64,000 bases of DNA from JANQSS01 sp965249735 (GCA_965249735.1 CBDFMS010000022.1:248001-312000); one strand, 5' to 3'; positions 26,000 through 36,294 are shown, counted from the stretch's first letter. Made by a program: numbers and translations. The notes: generated by a model from the letters alone, not told the origin.

Positions 26000-27211
26000 A
26001 TGCTACAACATCTTATGAGGTTATTATTTACGATGATGCTATGCGCGTTGGTAATGTATGCATCAGCACAAGGAAAATACCTTCTCCAACTAAATTTTGA
26101 CGGTTGTACGACAACAGACATCTCAGGATTAAATATGGCCGTGAACACCATAGGGAGTCCTGCCTGTGTATGCTCGCCTTCCGGTGATGCATTAAAATTT
26201 AATGGTACCGGTGACGCCCTGTCTATACAGGATTCTTTATTGAGATTTGCTCAGGCCTTCTCAGTTAGTCTGGTCTTTCGGCCCGACAGTGATCTTGATA
26301 ACCAACGAATCGCCAGTTACAAGCAAGATTGTAATAGTATACAAGGTTTTGATATCAGTTACCACGGTAGTACCAACAGCATCACATTCGAATTATTCGA
26401 ATCCCTTGCCAAACGCGTCTTCATCGAACAAAAACTGGATGATAAAAAATGCTGGCACACGGTCACATTTGTAAAAGCAGGGTCGAATTACATCGTTTAT
26501 CTATATGGCGAAAATGTATTCCAAACGCAGGCGTCGAGTTCATTTGATGTCGGGCAAAATGGAACTTACTATCTCGGGACCGGACCATGTGTTCCTACTT
26601 TTGCAAATGGATTTGATGGAGCCATCAGCTACGCATCCGTTTATGATGAAGTTCTTCCTGTTGTCGACATCGAAAATCAAGTGGTTCAAACCGATCGAAT
26701 CATTACTCCTGATGCTCTTATTTTTCTTGGGGAAATGACTACACCCGTAGTGGATGCAGAATGTGCAACAGGATTTTTATGGAGTCCTTCAGCTGGGGTT
26801 AGTGATGTTACATTAGCAGAACCGGACTTATCACCTACGGAAACTACTATTTATGAATTGGTCATTCAAGATGGTGGATGTCAAGTCATAGACAGTCTAC
26901 GTGTTCTTGTTGTGGATCCATCAGAGGTTACCTGTGAAAAACTCATTCTTCCAACTGCATTCACACCTAATAATGATAACCTGAATGATTTTTATTTTAT
27001 AAGTAATGGTTTCGTTGTGGAGGAATTGATAAGATTTGAAATTTTTGATCGCTGGGGTGGAACGCTCTTCAGCACATCCGATGTTACTATGGGGTGGGAT
27101 GGCTCGCATGAAGGAGAAATTGTAATGCCTGGTGTTTATGTCTTCAAAGCGGAGTATGTATGCAACGGTGAAACAAAAGTACAGGTCGGAAGTTTTTCTG
27201 TATTAAATTAA
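26000..27211 (+). CDS. LamG-domain secreted protein with T9SS type B sorting domain
   Basis: 403 residues, signal peptide 1-23 (ending ASAQG). Residues 30-225 form a LamG/concanavalin-like sandwich (LKFNGTGDALSI, then GTYYLGTGPC). A short Ig-like stretch at about 235-305 precedes the final 90 residues. The ending (ILPTAFTPNNDNLNDFY, FDRWGGTLFST, WDGSHEGE) is the gliding-motility-type CTD, i.e. T9SS type B. It should be surface-exposed or released. Function beyond likely carbohydrate or matrix binding is unknown. Confidence 0.85.
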   Translation: MLQHLMRLLFTMMLCALVMYASAQGKYLLQLNFDGCTTTDISGLNMAVNTIGSPACVCSPSGDALKFNGTGDALSIQDSLLRFAQAFSVSLVFRPDSDLDNQRIASYKQDCNSIQGFDISYHGSTNSITFELFESLAKRVFIEQKLDDKKCWHTVTFVKAGSNYIVYLYGENVFQTQASSSFDVGQNGTYYLGTGPCVPTFANGFDGAISYASVYDEVLPVVDIENQVVQTDRIITPDALIFLGEMTTPVVDAECATGFLWSPSAGVSDVTLAEPDLSPTETTIYELVIQDGGCQVIDSLRVLVVDPSEVTCEKLILPTAFTPNNDNLNDFYFISNGFVVEELIRFEIFDRWGGTLFSTSDVTMGWDGSHEGEIVMPGVYVFKAEYVCNGETKVQVGSFSVLN

Positions 27212-27247
27212 AAGGAAAACTAAATTAATTGAATCCTTAGCAGCCCG

Positions 27248-27925
27248 ATGAAGATGAATGTATTATATATAACAGTGATTATCCTCTTAGGAATATCTTG
27301 CAAAACTGACGTCTCACAAGAATCATCAAGCCAATCAGCTGATTTTGAGATATCATCTTCAGTACGCCAATCTTCCAAGAACGATTCTATAAAAGAAGGC
27401 AAGACAAAACCAATATTATCTGACACATCTCAATCGGCTAAACTGGAAGAAAAAACAACTGTTGAAGTCAAAGAAGATTCGCCTAAAAAATCCAAAACAC
27501 CGGATTCTAAAACTGAGGATAATGCCGGCACAGCCTCATCTACAAAAGTCGTCAAAACTAAAATAGTAAACGCCAATAAAATCCCGGTACCTAAAGCAAA
27601 ACCACCTGTAGTAGTTAAACCAAAATTATTTTTTCCAGATACGCTTTTTAATTTTGGTTTTATTGACGAAGGGGACACCATATCACATACATTCCGTTTT
27701 CTAAATGATGGGCAACAAGCGCTCGAAATCCTTGACGTACAAGTTTCATGCGGCTGCATGATACCCCTCTACCCACTGGAATCAATAGGCCCGGGCAGAC
27801 TTGGAAAAATTGATGTAACATTTCTCAGTACCGGTAAGATTGGATCACAAGTAGCCACAATTGACGTTTTAACGAATGCCGAAAATCCTAAACAAAAACT
27901 CTATTTAAAAGGAGTTGTACGTTAA
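27248..27925 (+). CDS. DUF1573-domain lipoprotein
   Basis: 225 residues. Lipobox at LGISC (Cys18). A low-complexity Lys/Ser/Thr/Pro linker (about 20-130) leads to a DUF1573 Ig-like domain: FNFGFIDEGDTISHTFRF, then VSCGCMIP and LGKIDVTFLSTGKIG. Such proteins are common Bacteroidota envelope lipoproteins of unknown role. The stop codon is one base before the purN ATG, so translation of the two is probably coupled. Confidence 0.85.
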   Translation: MKMNVLYITVIILLGISCKTDVSQESSSQSADFEISSSVRQSSKNDSIKEGKTKPILSDTSQSAKLEEKTTVEVKEDSPKKSKTPDSKTEDNAGTASSTKVVKTKIVNANKIPVPKAKPPVVVKPKLFFPDTLFNFGFIDEGDTISHTFRFLNDGQQALEILDVQVSCGCMIPLYPLESIGPGRLGKIDVTFLSTGKIGSQVATIDVLTNAENPKQKLYLKGVVR

Positions 27926-27926
27926 T

Positions 27927-28511
27927 ATGAGACCTGATAAAATAGCCGTCTTCGCCTCGGGAACGGGTTCAAATGCATTAAAAATTATCGATTATTTCAG
28001 AGATAAACAATATGCAGATATTGCCCTTATTGTAAGCAATAAATCCACTGCCGGAATCATTTCAAACCCGGCCGCCGGGCATATTCCCAAACTCATTATA
28101 ACCCGGCATGATTTCTATAAGACAAATGACCTTTTATCTTATCTCCGGGAGCATGGTATCACTTTTATTGTCCTTGCAGGTTTCTTATGGAAAATTCCTG
28201 AATATTTAATTCACTCATATCCCGGAAAAATAATTAATATACATCCTGCCCTTTTACCAAAATATGGTGGAAAAGGTATGTATGGCAATCATGTGCATGA
28301 AGCTGTTTTTGCAAATGAAGAAAAACAAAGTGGTATGACAATTCATTTTGTCAACGAAAATTATGATGAGGGAGCAATTATTTTTCAATCTGAATGTGAC
28401 ATTCAAGATGCTTCGACACCCACGGAAATTGCCAGACGCGTTTTAATTCTAGAACATAAGTATTACGCACAAATCATCGATCAGGTATTGGATTCAACAT
28501 CTGGCGTTTAA
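27927..28511 (+). CDS. purN: Phosphoribosylglycinamide formyltransferase
   Basis: 194 residues from the ATG at 27927; a TTG 12 bases earlier, inside the DUF1573 gene, is unlikely. Hallmarks are the N-terminal FASGTGSNA and the catalytic INIHPALLPKYGGKGMYG (Asn and His). The later GMTIHFVNENYDEGAII carries the catalytic Asp. It transfers a formyl group from 10-formyl-THF to GAR in purine synthesis. It converges with icmF across 28 bp. Confidence 0.95.
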   Translation: MRPDKIAVFASGTGSNALKIIDYFRDKQYADIALIVSNKSTAGIISNPAAGHIPKLIITRHDFYKTNDLLSYLREHGITFIVLAGFLWKIPEYLIHSYPGKIINIHPALLPKYGGKGMYGNHVHEAVFANEEKQSGMTIHFVNENYDEGAIIFQSECDIQDASTPTEIARRVLILEHKYYAQIIDQVLDSTSGV

Positions 28512-28539
28512 GTCTATCCGGAACATCGATCCAAAAGAA

Positions 28540-31500
28540 CTACATATTTCTTCGATATTGACCCCCTACCTCATAGAGCGCATGCGTGATCTCGCCAAGA
28601 CTACAAAACTTACCTGCTTCCATCAGAGCTTCAAATAAATTCTCGTTCTGAATGGCTTTAGCTTTCAAATCCAATAATGCCTGCTCCGTTTTTTGAGCAT
28701 TTGCTTTATGCAGATTTTGTAATGTATCTATTTGTACATTTTTTTCTTGTTCTGTTGACCTGATCACCTCCCTTGGCAAGACCGTTGGAGACCCGTCTTT
28801 TGATAAAAATGTATTGACACCAATTATTGGAAATTCTCCGCTGTGTTTAAGTGTCTCGTAATACAAGCTTTCCTCCTGGATCTTACTTCTCTGATACATG
28901 GTTTCCATGGCTCCCAGGACGCCGCCACGTTCTGTAATTCGATCAAACTCTGTTAACACGGCTTCTTCGACCAGGTTAGTCAACTCCTCAATAATAAACG
29001 AACCCTGTAGTGGATTTTCATTTTTTGCCAATCCCAATTCATGATTGATAATCATCTGAATGGCAACAGCTCGTCGCACACTTTCTTCTGTTGGTGTAGT
29101 TATTGCCTCATCATAGGCATTGGTATGAAGCGAATTGCAATTATCATAAATGGCATAAAGTGCCTGAAGCGTGGTTCGGATATCATTAAATGAAATTTCC
29201 TGTGCATGAAGTGATCTACCGGAGGTCTGAATATGATATTTCAATTTTTGAGAACGCTCATTGGCACCGTATTTTAACTTCATAGCTTTCGCCCAAATAC
29301 GACGAGCAACACGGCCAATGACCGCATATTCCGGATCCACACCATTGGAAAAGAAAAAGGATAAATTTGGTGCAAATCCATCAATACTCATTCCACGAGA
29401 CAGATAATATTCAACAAAGGTAAAGCCATTCGCCAGGGTAAATGCTAATTGTGTAATTGGATTTGCACCGGCTTCTGCGATATGGTATCCTGAAATAGAA
29501 ACAGAGTAAAAGTTTTTCACCATATTATCGGTAAAATACTGTTGCACGTCACCCATTAGTTTCAATGAAAACTCCGTGCTAAAAATACATGTATTTTGTG
29601 CTTGATCCTCTTTTAAGATGTCTGCCTGGACCGTCCCCCGCACAGATGAAAGTGCTTTGGATTTTAGTTCGCCATAAATATCGGGCGGCAATAGTTCATC
29701 TCCGGTAATTCCCAATAGCAATAAACCAAGACCTTCGTTCCCGGGTGGAATTTCCATTTTATAATGTGGTCTGGTCAATCCTTTGTCATCAAACTTTTTC
29801 TTTTTTAATTGTTCAACCTTTTCTTCCAGATTATTTTCTTTAATATAAAGCTCACATTGCTGATCAATTGCGGCATTCATAAAAAAAGCGCAAATAGTTG
29901 CTGCTGGTCCATTAATTGTCATTGAAACCGATGTTTTGGGGTCACACAGATCAAATCCGGAATACAATATTTTAGCATCGTCCAGACAGCAGATGCTGAC
30001 TCCTGCGTTGCCTATTTTTCCATAAATATCAGGTCGATGATCCGGGTCTTCACCATAGAGGGTCACTGAATCAAAAGCTGTCGATAATCGCGCTGCCGGC
30101 ATATCAGAAGACAGATAATGGAATCGTCTATTGGTTCGCTCAGGTCCTCCTTCCCCTGCAAACATTCTTGTAGGATCCTCTCCTTTTCTTTTGAATGGAT
30201 ATACTCCCGCGGTAAATGGGAATTCCCCTGGGACATTTTCCTGAAGACTCCATCCCACGATATCCGCCCAGCTTTTAAATTTTGGTAATACTACTCGAGG
30301 AATTTTGGACTTTGACAATGATAGGGTGTGTGTTGGGACCCGAATTTCTTTTGATCGCACGTGATAAATAAATTCATCACCCGAATAATTATTTTTCTTT
30401 GCATCCCAATCTTCAAGTATGCGCATACAAACGCCATCCAAATCTTTCTTCTTATCCGCAATTTGATTTTGTAATTCCTCGCCAATCGCATTATTTTCAT
30501 TTAATTTTGCTGCCTGACTCAACCCTTGTATTTCATGCACCAAATCACATTGTTTACTTACCCACTCATCATAATTTCTGTTGGAGTCAGCAATTTCAGA
30601 TAAATACCGGATTCGTTTGGGTGGAATAATATATATCTTTTCCGAATCTCCTAACGTTAGATTTATTTTAGAATTAAATGACAGTTCTGTTTTATCATCC
30701 AATTGTGTCATGAGATATTTGTACAACTCATTTGTGCCGGGGTCATTAAACTGACTTGCAATAGTTCCATAAACAGGCATCGTATCAGGATCGTTATGCC
30801 ATCGATCATGATTCCTTTGGTACTGTTTTTTTACATCTCTTAACGCATCTTGCGCCCCTCTTTTATCAAATTTGTTAATTGCAATGACGTCTGCAAAATC
30901 GAGCATATCGATTTTTTCCAATTGGGTCGCTGCGCCATACTCGGGTGTCATTACATACAGTGTTAAATCACTGTGGTCAACTATCTCAGTGTCGGATTGG
31001 CCAATTCCTGAAGTTTCAAGTATGACCAGATCATAACCGGCTGCTTTGAGAATGTCAACACCTCCTTGTACATGCTTGGACAATGCCAGATTGGACTGCC
31101 TGGTAGCTAATGACCTCATATAAACCCGCTGGTGTGTACTCAATGCATTCATTCGTATTCGATCGCCAAGCAGGGCTCCTCCAGTTTTTCGTTTTGATGG
31201 ATCTACTGAAATAATTCCAACTGACATTTCCGGAAAGTCCAATAGAAAACGCCTTAATAGCTCATCGACAATACTGGATTTTCCAGCCCCCCCGGTGCCT
31301 GTGATACCCAATACAGGTGCGTTGGAATTGCCCGCTTTTGCCACCACCTGTTGCATAACTTCCTGATGGAGATCCGGGTAGTTTTCTATGGCAGTGATTG
31401 TTCTGGCAGTTGAGGCTTGGTCATTCGGGGACAAGCTGGCAAGTTGACCATTTATCTGATCGCCTAAAGGAAAGTCACAATGTTTAATCACGTCGTTAAT

Positions 31501-31902
31501 CATGCCTTGCAATCCCATGTGCCGGCCGTCGTCCGGAGAATATATCCGCACAATTCCATACGCCTGGAGATCTTCAATCTCAGATGGTAAAATTGTTCCA
31601 CCGCCGCCGCCAAACACCTTAATATGGCCACTACCACGCTCCTGGAGCATGTCATAGATATATTTAAAATATTCATTGTGCCCACCCTGGTATGATGTAA
31701 TCGCGATCCCCTGCACATCTTCCTGAATGGCAGTGTGAACGATTTCTTCAGCGCTTCGATTATGACCGAGGTGAATGATTTCCGCTCCCGTCCGTTGCAT
31801 AATGCGACGCATAATATTGATAGCAGCATCGTGTCCGTCAAAAAGGGATGCCGCTGTAACGATCCTTACATGATATTTTGGTTGATATACAGTTGTTTCC
31901 AC
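28540..31902 (-). CDS. icmF: Fused isobutyryl-CoA mutase (IcmF)
   Basis: 1120 residues, the full IcmF architecture. A B12-binding domain (about 10-145) has FDGHDAAINI (His24 would bind cobalt) and FGGGGGTI. A MeaB-like G-protein chaperone follows with P-loop GTGGAGKSS (202-210) and NKFDKRG. A long linker leads to the C-terminal TIM-barrel mutase domain (FPFTAGVYPFKR, SVSISGYHIAEAGANP). It isomerises isobutyryl-CoA and n-butyryl-CoA using adenosylcobalamin. The start is GTG; no in-frame ATG lies close upstream. No cobalamin riboswitch fits the 103-bp upstream gap. Another fused acyl-CoA mutase is the alternative, but the DGHDAAIN signature favours IcmF. Confidence 0.92.
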   Translation of the reverse strand: METTVYQPKYHVRIVTAASLFDGHDAAINIMRRIMQRTGAEIIHLGHNRSAEEIVHTAIQEDVQGIAITSYQGGHNEYFKYIYDMLQERGSGHIKVFGGGGGTILPSEIEDLQAYGIVRIYSPDDGRHMGLQGMINDVIKHCDFPLGDQINGQLASLSPNDQASTARTITAIENYPDLHQEVMQQVVAKAGNSNAPVLGITGTGGAGKSSIVDELLRRFLLDFPEMSVGIISVDPSKRKTGGALLGDRIRMNALSTHQRVYMRSLATRQSNLALSKHVQGGVDILKAAGYDLVILETSGIGQSDTEIVDHSDLTLYVMTPEYGAATQLEKIDMLDFADVIAINKFDKRGAQDALRDVKKQYQRNHDRWHNDPDTMPVYGTIASQFNDPGTNELYKYLMTQLDDKTELSFNSKINLTLGDSEKIYIIPPKRIRYLSEIADSNRNYDEWVSKQCDLVHEIQGLSQAAKLNENNAIGEELQNQIADKKKDLDGVCMRILEDWDAKKNNYSGDEFIYHVRSKEIRVPTHTLSLSKSKIPRVVLPKFKSWADIVGWSLQENVPGEFPFTAGVYPFKRKGEDPTRMFAGEGGPERTNRRFHYLSSDMPAARLSTAFDSVTLYGEDPDHRPDIYGKIGNAGVSICCLDDAKILYSGFDLCDPKTSVSMTINGPAATICAFFMNAAIDQQCELYIKENNLEEKVEQLKKKKFDDKGLTRPHYKMEIPPGNEGLGLLLLGITGDELLPPDIYGELKSKALSSVRGTVQADILKEDQAQNTCIFSTEFSLKLMGDVQQYFTDNMVKNFYSVSISGYHIAEAGANPITQLAFTLANGFTFVEYYLSRGMSIDGFAPNLSFFFSNGVDPEYAVIGRVARRIWAKAMKLKYGANERSQKLKYHIQTSGRSLHAQEISFNDIRTTLQALYAIYDNCNSLHTNAYDEAITTPTEESVRRAVAIQMIINHELGLAKNENPLQGSFIIEELTNLVEEAVLTEFDRITERGGVLGAMETMYQRSKIQEESLYYETLKHSGEFPIIGVNTFLSKDGSPTVLPREVIRSTEQEKNVQIDTLQNLHKANAQKTEQALLDLKAKAIQNENLFEALMEAGKFCSLGEITHALYEVGGQYRRNM

Positions 31903-31929
31903 GTATGTGTACTGATTGATTTGAACTTC

Positions 31930-31937
31930 TAAAGATA
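31930..31937 (-). promoter_or_regulatory. -7-like box upstream of icmF
   Basis: Minus-strand TATCTTTA, one mismatch from TAnnTTTG, ends 27 nt before the GTG start. Weak evidence alone, but it belongs to a recurrent pattern in this window. Confidence 0.3.
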
Positions 31938-32095
31938 CGAGAAGAATCAGAGGAAATCTAGCTGAAATATGAACCTGAAGGAATCATTGCCTGTCAAGTG
32001 TATACATGCCAAATATTGAACCACTGCCCCTTAAACCCTACGCAAAACCTGATTCGGCTTTACTACTACAGAGCGAAATCCCGTACCTTTCGGCC

Positions 32096-32806
32096 ATGCG
32101 ATTAAACAAATTTGTAGCCCATGCCGGCGTCGATAGCAGACGGAAGTGCGCGGAACTTATCAAGGGGGGAAAAGTCGAAGTCAACGGTAAAGTCGAAATC
32201 AATCCTTCCTATATGGTAGCCGATACGGATGTTGTCACATATGGAGGAAAACAACTTGATCACAAGATCGATTACGTGTATTTCTTAATGAATAAACCAA
32301 AAAACACCATAACCACAACCAGCGACGAAAAAGGAAGAACGACGGTTATCGATTTAATAAAAGAAAAACATGGCCGTATTTATCCGGTCGGTAGATTAGA
32401 CAAGGATACGACAGGCTTACTATTATTAACCAACGATGGGGATTTGGCTCAAAAACTCGCACACCCCTCTTTTGAAATTAAAAAAGTCTATTCCGTTACG
32501 CTGGACGAAGAAGTCTCAGAAAAGGATTTAGAACGTATCCGAAAAGGTCTCAAACTCGGTGACGGACGAGCCCGCGTGGACAGTATAACCCATGCCAAAG
32601 ACAAACCCAAAAACATCGTTGGCATTACGCTTCATATTGGTAAAAATCGAATCGTTCGAAGAATCTTCGAACACCTGGGATATGAAGTGATCAGACTTGA
32701 TCGAATTTATTATGCAGGTCTGACAAAAAAAGATTTACCTAGAGGACGTTATCGTTCTTTAACCGATATGGAATTGAAGAGATTAAAGCACTTTAATCAA
32801 CTATGA
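32096..32806 (+). CDS. Pseudouridine synthase, RluB/RluF/RsuA family
   Basis: 236 residues from the ATG at 32096. The S4 RNA-binding domain starts at once (MRLNKFVAHAGVDSRRKCAELI), which is why I prefer this start to an ATG 90 bases earlier. That longer start would add 30 residues with no family character. A TACCTTTC octamer just before 32096 supports it as a promoter-proximal start. The catalytic motif is GRLDKDTTGLLLLTNDG with its Asp. RIVRRIFEHLGYEV is the C-terminal family signature. It modifies uridines in rRNA; which position cannot be told here. Confidence 0.88.
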   Translation: MRLNKFVAHAGVDSRRKCAELIKGGKVEVNGKVEINPSYMVADTDVVTYGGKQLDHKIDYVYFLMNKPKNTITTTSDEKGRTTVIDLIKEKHGRIYPVGRLDKDTTGLLLLTNDGDLAQKLAHPSFEIKKVYSVTLDEEVSEKDLERIRKGLKLGDGRARVDSITHAKDKPKNIVGITLHIGKNRIVRRIFEHLGYEVIRLDRIYYAGLTKKDLPRGRYRSLTDMELKRLKHFNQL

Positions 32807-32874
32807 TGCTTGTATAATTGAAATCATGTGTTTAGTCCGAATTCGTTCCTATATTTAAATAGGTTCTTATTTTA

Positions 32875-35800
32875 CTACAATTTAATAAACTTGACAGATG
32901 TCGAACTTTTCTTTCCAATTAATTCGGCAAAATAAACACCCGCCGGATTGCCCGTCAAATTCAGCTCTAAATCTTCTTGAAATAAACTAATATCCTCAAA
33001 TTTCATCACAACCTTTCCTTGTCCATCTCGAATGACTAATTTCTCGGCAAGCTCGTAGTCAGTAATACTTATTGTAAATTTATCAAGGCCCGGATTCGGA
33101 TATACTCCAAGGCTTGCAGGACTTAACTCAGCTTCATTCGTGGGAACAAATCCTTCAGTTACAAATTCATATTGAACATATTTTCCAAAATCTGTTGCTA
33201 CAGATGTAATACCTCCACCGATATCACGTATTTGAACATATCCATTCCCATCCCCATTGGCCCACCAACTGATTCCATCTTCATCTGTATCCTCAACTAG
33301 TAAGCGATAGCATCCTTCCATATTGGTAATCGTGTCTCTATAAATAGTATTTGATTGTAACCCTCCGCCCCTTGATTTTAAAACATCTCCATTATCATTA
33401 AATAATTTCCATGAGGTTTCATTTGGAAAATTATTGGTGCGTAATTCAATAATAATATTTGATTTGTGTGCCGGAATAAAAGGAATCAAATTACTCCTTT
33501 CATCATTATTCCCGTATTCATCCATTCCACCGTTCGGGTTTTGAATACGCGCATAAAATTCATGTCCTACTGCTGCCTGATCGAGTCGCAATGGAAAAAG
33601 AGAAACTTCAGTTTCTTCCAGAAATTCGAGACTACCTGTCCAGTTATATGTTTTTGGCTGACGGCCAACAACGCCATAAACAATTTGAGCTGAAGTAAGT
33701 GTGTTGCTTCCGCTATTTCTAATTTTGACTCGAGGCACACCACACATAGGATTAAACCGTTCAAACTCAGGGCGAGGACTCGGATTAATTATTTCCACTA
33801 ATTCGGCGTCCCGGTTGAAATTTGCATCGCCAAAGGACACAAGTTGCACATTTACAATGTAACGGGAATCTCCTGTTGCCGTATTAATTCCATAATCTAT
33901 AGCAATTTCAGATCCGGGGTTTATATTTTCCAAAGGTAATATTCTAATATCTGTTGGAGCTCCCGGACACCATCCCGCCCGATCATAGATCCAGGTTCCT
34001 CCTTGCGGATAGATTGGATTATCAGCGCATTCTTTCCATACCGTCCATTCTAATTCTCTTGCTCCTCCGTTTACATTTAAATAATGCGTACGGGGAATAA
34101 ATTCTCCTTCCTGGCCATGTCCGGTTACCGCCGCTTTTAATACATAAGAAGTGGCGTCAGAAGATAATTTTACCGTTCGTTCTTCAAAACGCGTGTTGTT
34201 TGAGATACGCGTAAATGGCTCTTGCGTCACTGGCCATATTTGCTGAATGCCCAGGACATCGCGTGCAGGAGTTCCATGAACAAAAACAAACTTAATATCC
34301 ATCTCTTCCTGTCTTTGACCACCAAATTCCATGGATATTTTTTTCTGACCTTTCAGAATAGGAGCAAAATCAGTTACATCAAAAATCCAGGTTTTGCCTT
34401 GTAAACCGAAATCGATACCAATTCCATAAGGTGTCACAAAAGACATTATTTCATATTTTGAAGGTCGTTTTATATAATAAACTAATTCCTCTATTGTGAT
34501 CGTCCCATCCGGATTAATAAAAAGCGCATCGACAAGATCTCCATTCTCATCATAGACCGGTGCAAACCCGGATAAATAATATAAATATTCATCCTTTAAT
34601 TGCAAGTTGTTATCTACAACCTCATATTCCAGAACGGTATAGGGGCTATTTTCCAGTTGATCAAGTACGTCCAGATCCGTTACATCCCGATTGTACGATC
34701 CTCGCACAAATGTTATATCCGGCAGGATCTCCATGACATCAGCCTCGCTTCGCAGGAAACGGCCCAGATTATTCTTTGCGTATGCCCGTCCTTTAAGTGT
34801 CGCGTGAAACTGATTTTGAGATCGATCCAGGATCGGTCCTTGATTCAATTGATTGAAATCATAATCCAATACGAGGTGATCGTATAAGTCCTGCCCCGGA
34901 GCACTTGCGCGACTCATGATAGATTTAATTTCATCTCCGGTTAATTCCTTATCATATATTTGGAAATTATCGAACTGAGCAAATGAGCCCCGATTTTCGT
35001 TAGCAGAACTTCCTATTCTTAGTGTATTAATTGTAATAGGGTTTTGTTTGTTGAGTCCAATGGACCAGGGCTCGCCATTTAAGTAAACCCGCATAAATCC
35101 TGTGTTCGCATTTTTTGTAAATGTCCAGTGATTCCATTTCTTAATTTCATCGAATTCATCACTAAATTTTGAAATACGATCGTATCCACCGCCATCATTT
35201 CCACAATCCCAATAAACGGTGCCATCACCCCACGGCATATGGACATTCACTTGTCGGAGGTTTGCCTCATCTACGCCTTCGAAAATGGTAGAATTTCGAG
35301 GTTGTGATTCACTTCCTAAATACCAAAACGAAATCGATATTTCATTGCCAGAAAAATTAAGATCGTGCTCAATATCGAGTGAACCTTCTCCCTCACTATG
35401 AAACGCCACGTTTTCACCTCCATCACAATTAAATGCCGAAGCATAATCAGTTGTTCCTCCTTCCAGAGTAAGTTGATTATCTGTAGCGGAAGAATAGGAC
35501 ATCTCGATCAATATGTTCGAATTTCCACTCCAGGTAAAATCCCTATAAAATCGGAAAAACAGGTCCGTTCCGCTCACTGTAAAATCATCATTAAAAACTT
35601 CGGTCAACTCATCTGAATGAAGTGTATAGCCATTCAACTCATCGATATCCGTTTCCATTATGCGAATTCGCAATCGTGGATATTCGCCGTCTCCTGAAAC
35701 TACATTTAATCTTAAACCCGAAATAATTCCTGCCGATAATCCTGCATTCATCAAATCACCTCGTCGATAGAGGAATTGAGTCTTTCGCTCCGGAGCCATC

Positions 35801-36267
35801 GTGCCCATAGGAAATCGCATAGGTTCCATTCCCGCGTCAAAATTAAAGTCGGTCTCACTATTCACGCTATTATAGGTCACCTGTCTCAACGTAGATTGAT
35901 AATAGACAAACGTAGGATCGATTGAATAATCAAACGTGGTCTCCGTATATCCCTGAATCGTATGACTCAATGCGGTAGCCCGAAAAGAATCTAACCTTGT
36001 ACTGTCTGTTATAAATGTATTACAGCTATAATCCCATTCCCCACATCCTTTATTCCGGTCTGTTCCCGTCGACACCAAGCCATCTTTACATCGCATCGAA
36101 TAATACATGAGTATTTTCTCATAATCGTTATGGTCACCATCCGGAAAATCGACGGTCATCGATCGCGAAGTTGAATCATAAGTAAAGGATTGTACAATCG
36201 TCTGTTGACCAAATCCTAAGGTACTGAAGGTAAGAGCAAGAGTGAAAAAGAGATATCTGAGCTGCAT
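32875..36267 (-). CDS. Large secreted PNGase F-like protein with LamG insert and T9SS type A sorting domain
   Basis: 1130 residues, signal peptide 1-20. Residues 25-270 resemble the N-terminal jelly roll of peptide-N-glycosidase F-type proteins, with a Cys-rich block (Cys60, Cys75, Cys82 around GCGEWDYSC). A LamG sandwich is inserted at about 280-465. Residues 620-830 match the PNGase F C-terminal domain: VTGHGQEGEF, HYLNVNG, TWIYDRAGWCPGAP. A CARDB-like region (about 845-920) and other beta segments precede a T9SS type A domain in the last 80 residues (VYPNPGLDKFTISI). It may cleave or bind N-glycans outside the cell. I cannot confirm that the catalytic acids are retained. Confidence 0.8.
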   Translation of the reverse strand: MQLRYLFFTLALTFSTLGFGQQTIVQSFTYDSTSRSMTVDFPDGDHNDYEKILMYYSMRCKDGLVSTGTDRNKGCGEWDYSCNTFITDSTRLDSFRATALSHTIQGYTETTFDYSIDPTFVYYQSTLRQVTYNSVNSETDFNFDAGMEPMRFPMGTMAPERKTQFLYRRGDLMNAGLSAGIISGLRLNVVSGDGEYPRLRIRIMETDIDELNGYTLHSDELTEVFNDDFTVSGTDLFFRFYRDFTWSGNSNILIEMSYSSATDNQLTLEGGTTDYASAFNCDGGENVAFHSEGEGSLDIEHDLNFSGNEISISFWYLGSESQPRNSTIFEGVDEANLRQVNVHMPWGDGTVYWDCGNDGGGYDRISKFSDEFDEIKKWNHWTFTKNANTGFMRVYLNGEPWSIGLNKQNPITINTLRIGSSANENRGSFAQFDNFQIYDKELTGDEIKSIMSRASAPGQDLYDHLVLDYDFNQLNQGPILDRSQNQFHATLKGRAYAKNNLGRFLRSEADVMEILPDITFVRGSYNRDVTDLDVLDQLENSPYTVLEYEVVDNNLQLKDEYLYYLSGFAPVYDENGDLVDALFINPDGTITIEELVYYIKRPSKYEIMSFVTPYGIGIDFGLQGKTWIFDVTDFAPILKGQKKISMEFGGQRQEEMDIKFVFVHGTPARDVLGIQQIWPVTQEPFTRISNNTRFEERTVKLSSDATSYVLKAAVTGHGQEGEFIPRTHYLNVNGGARELEWTVWKECADNPIYPQGGTWIYDRAGWCPGAPTDIRILPLENINPGSEIAIDYGINTATGDSRYIVNVQLVSFGDANFNRDAELVEIINPSPRPEFERFNPMCGVPRVKIRNSGSNTLTSAQIVYGVVGRQPKTYNWTGSLEFLEETEVSLFPLRLDQAAVGHEFYARIQNPNGGMDEYGNNDERSNLIPFIPAHKSNIIIELRTNNFPNETSWKLFNDNGDVLKSRGGGLQSNTIYRDTITNMEGCYRLLVEDTDEDGISWWANGDGNGYVQIRDIGGGITSVATDFGKYVQYEFVTEGFVPTNEAELSPASLGVYPNPGLDKFTISITDYELAEKLVIRDGQGKVVMKFEDISLFQEDLELNLTGNPAGVYFAELIGKKSSTSVKFIKL

Positions 36268-36286
36268 AGATTTAGGTTTAGGCAGC

Positions 36287-36294
36287 TAAAGATA
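36287..36294 (-). promoter_or_regulatory. -7-like box upstream of the PNGase F-like gene
   Basis: Minus-strand TATCTTTA, one mismatch from TAnnTTTG, ends 19 nt before the ATG. Confidence 0.3.

Noticed and set aside
31903..32005. Possible cobalamin riboswitch upstream of icmF
   Set aside because: The gap is only 103 bp and contains no B12-box-like sequence or multi-stem fold.
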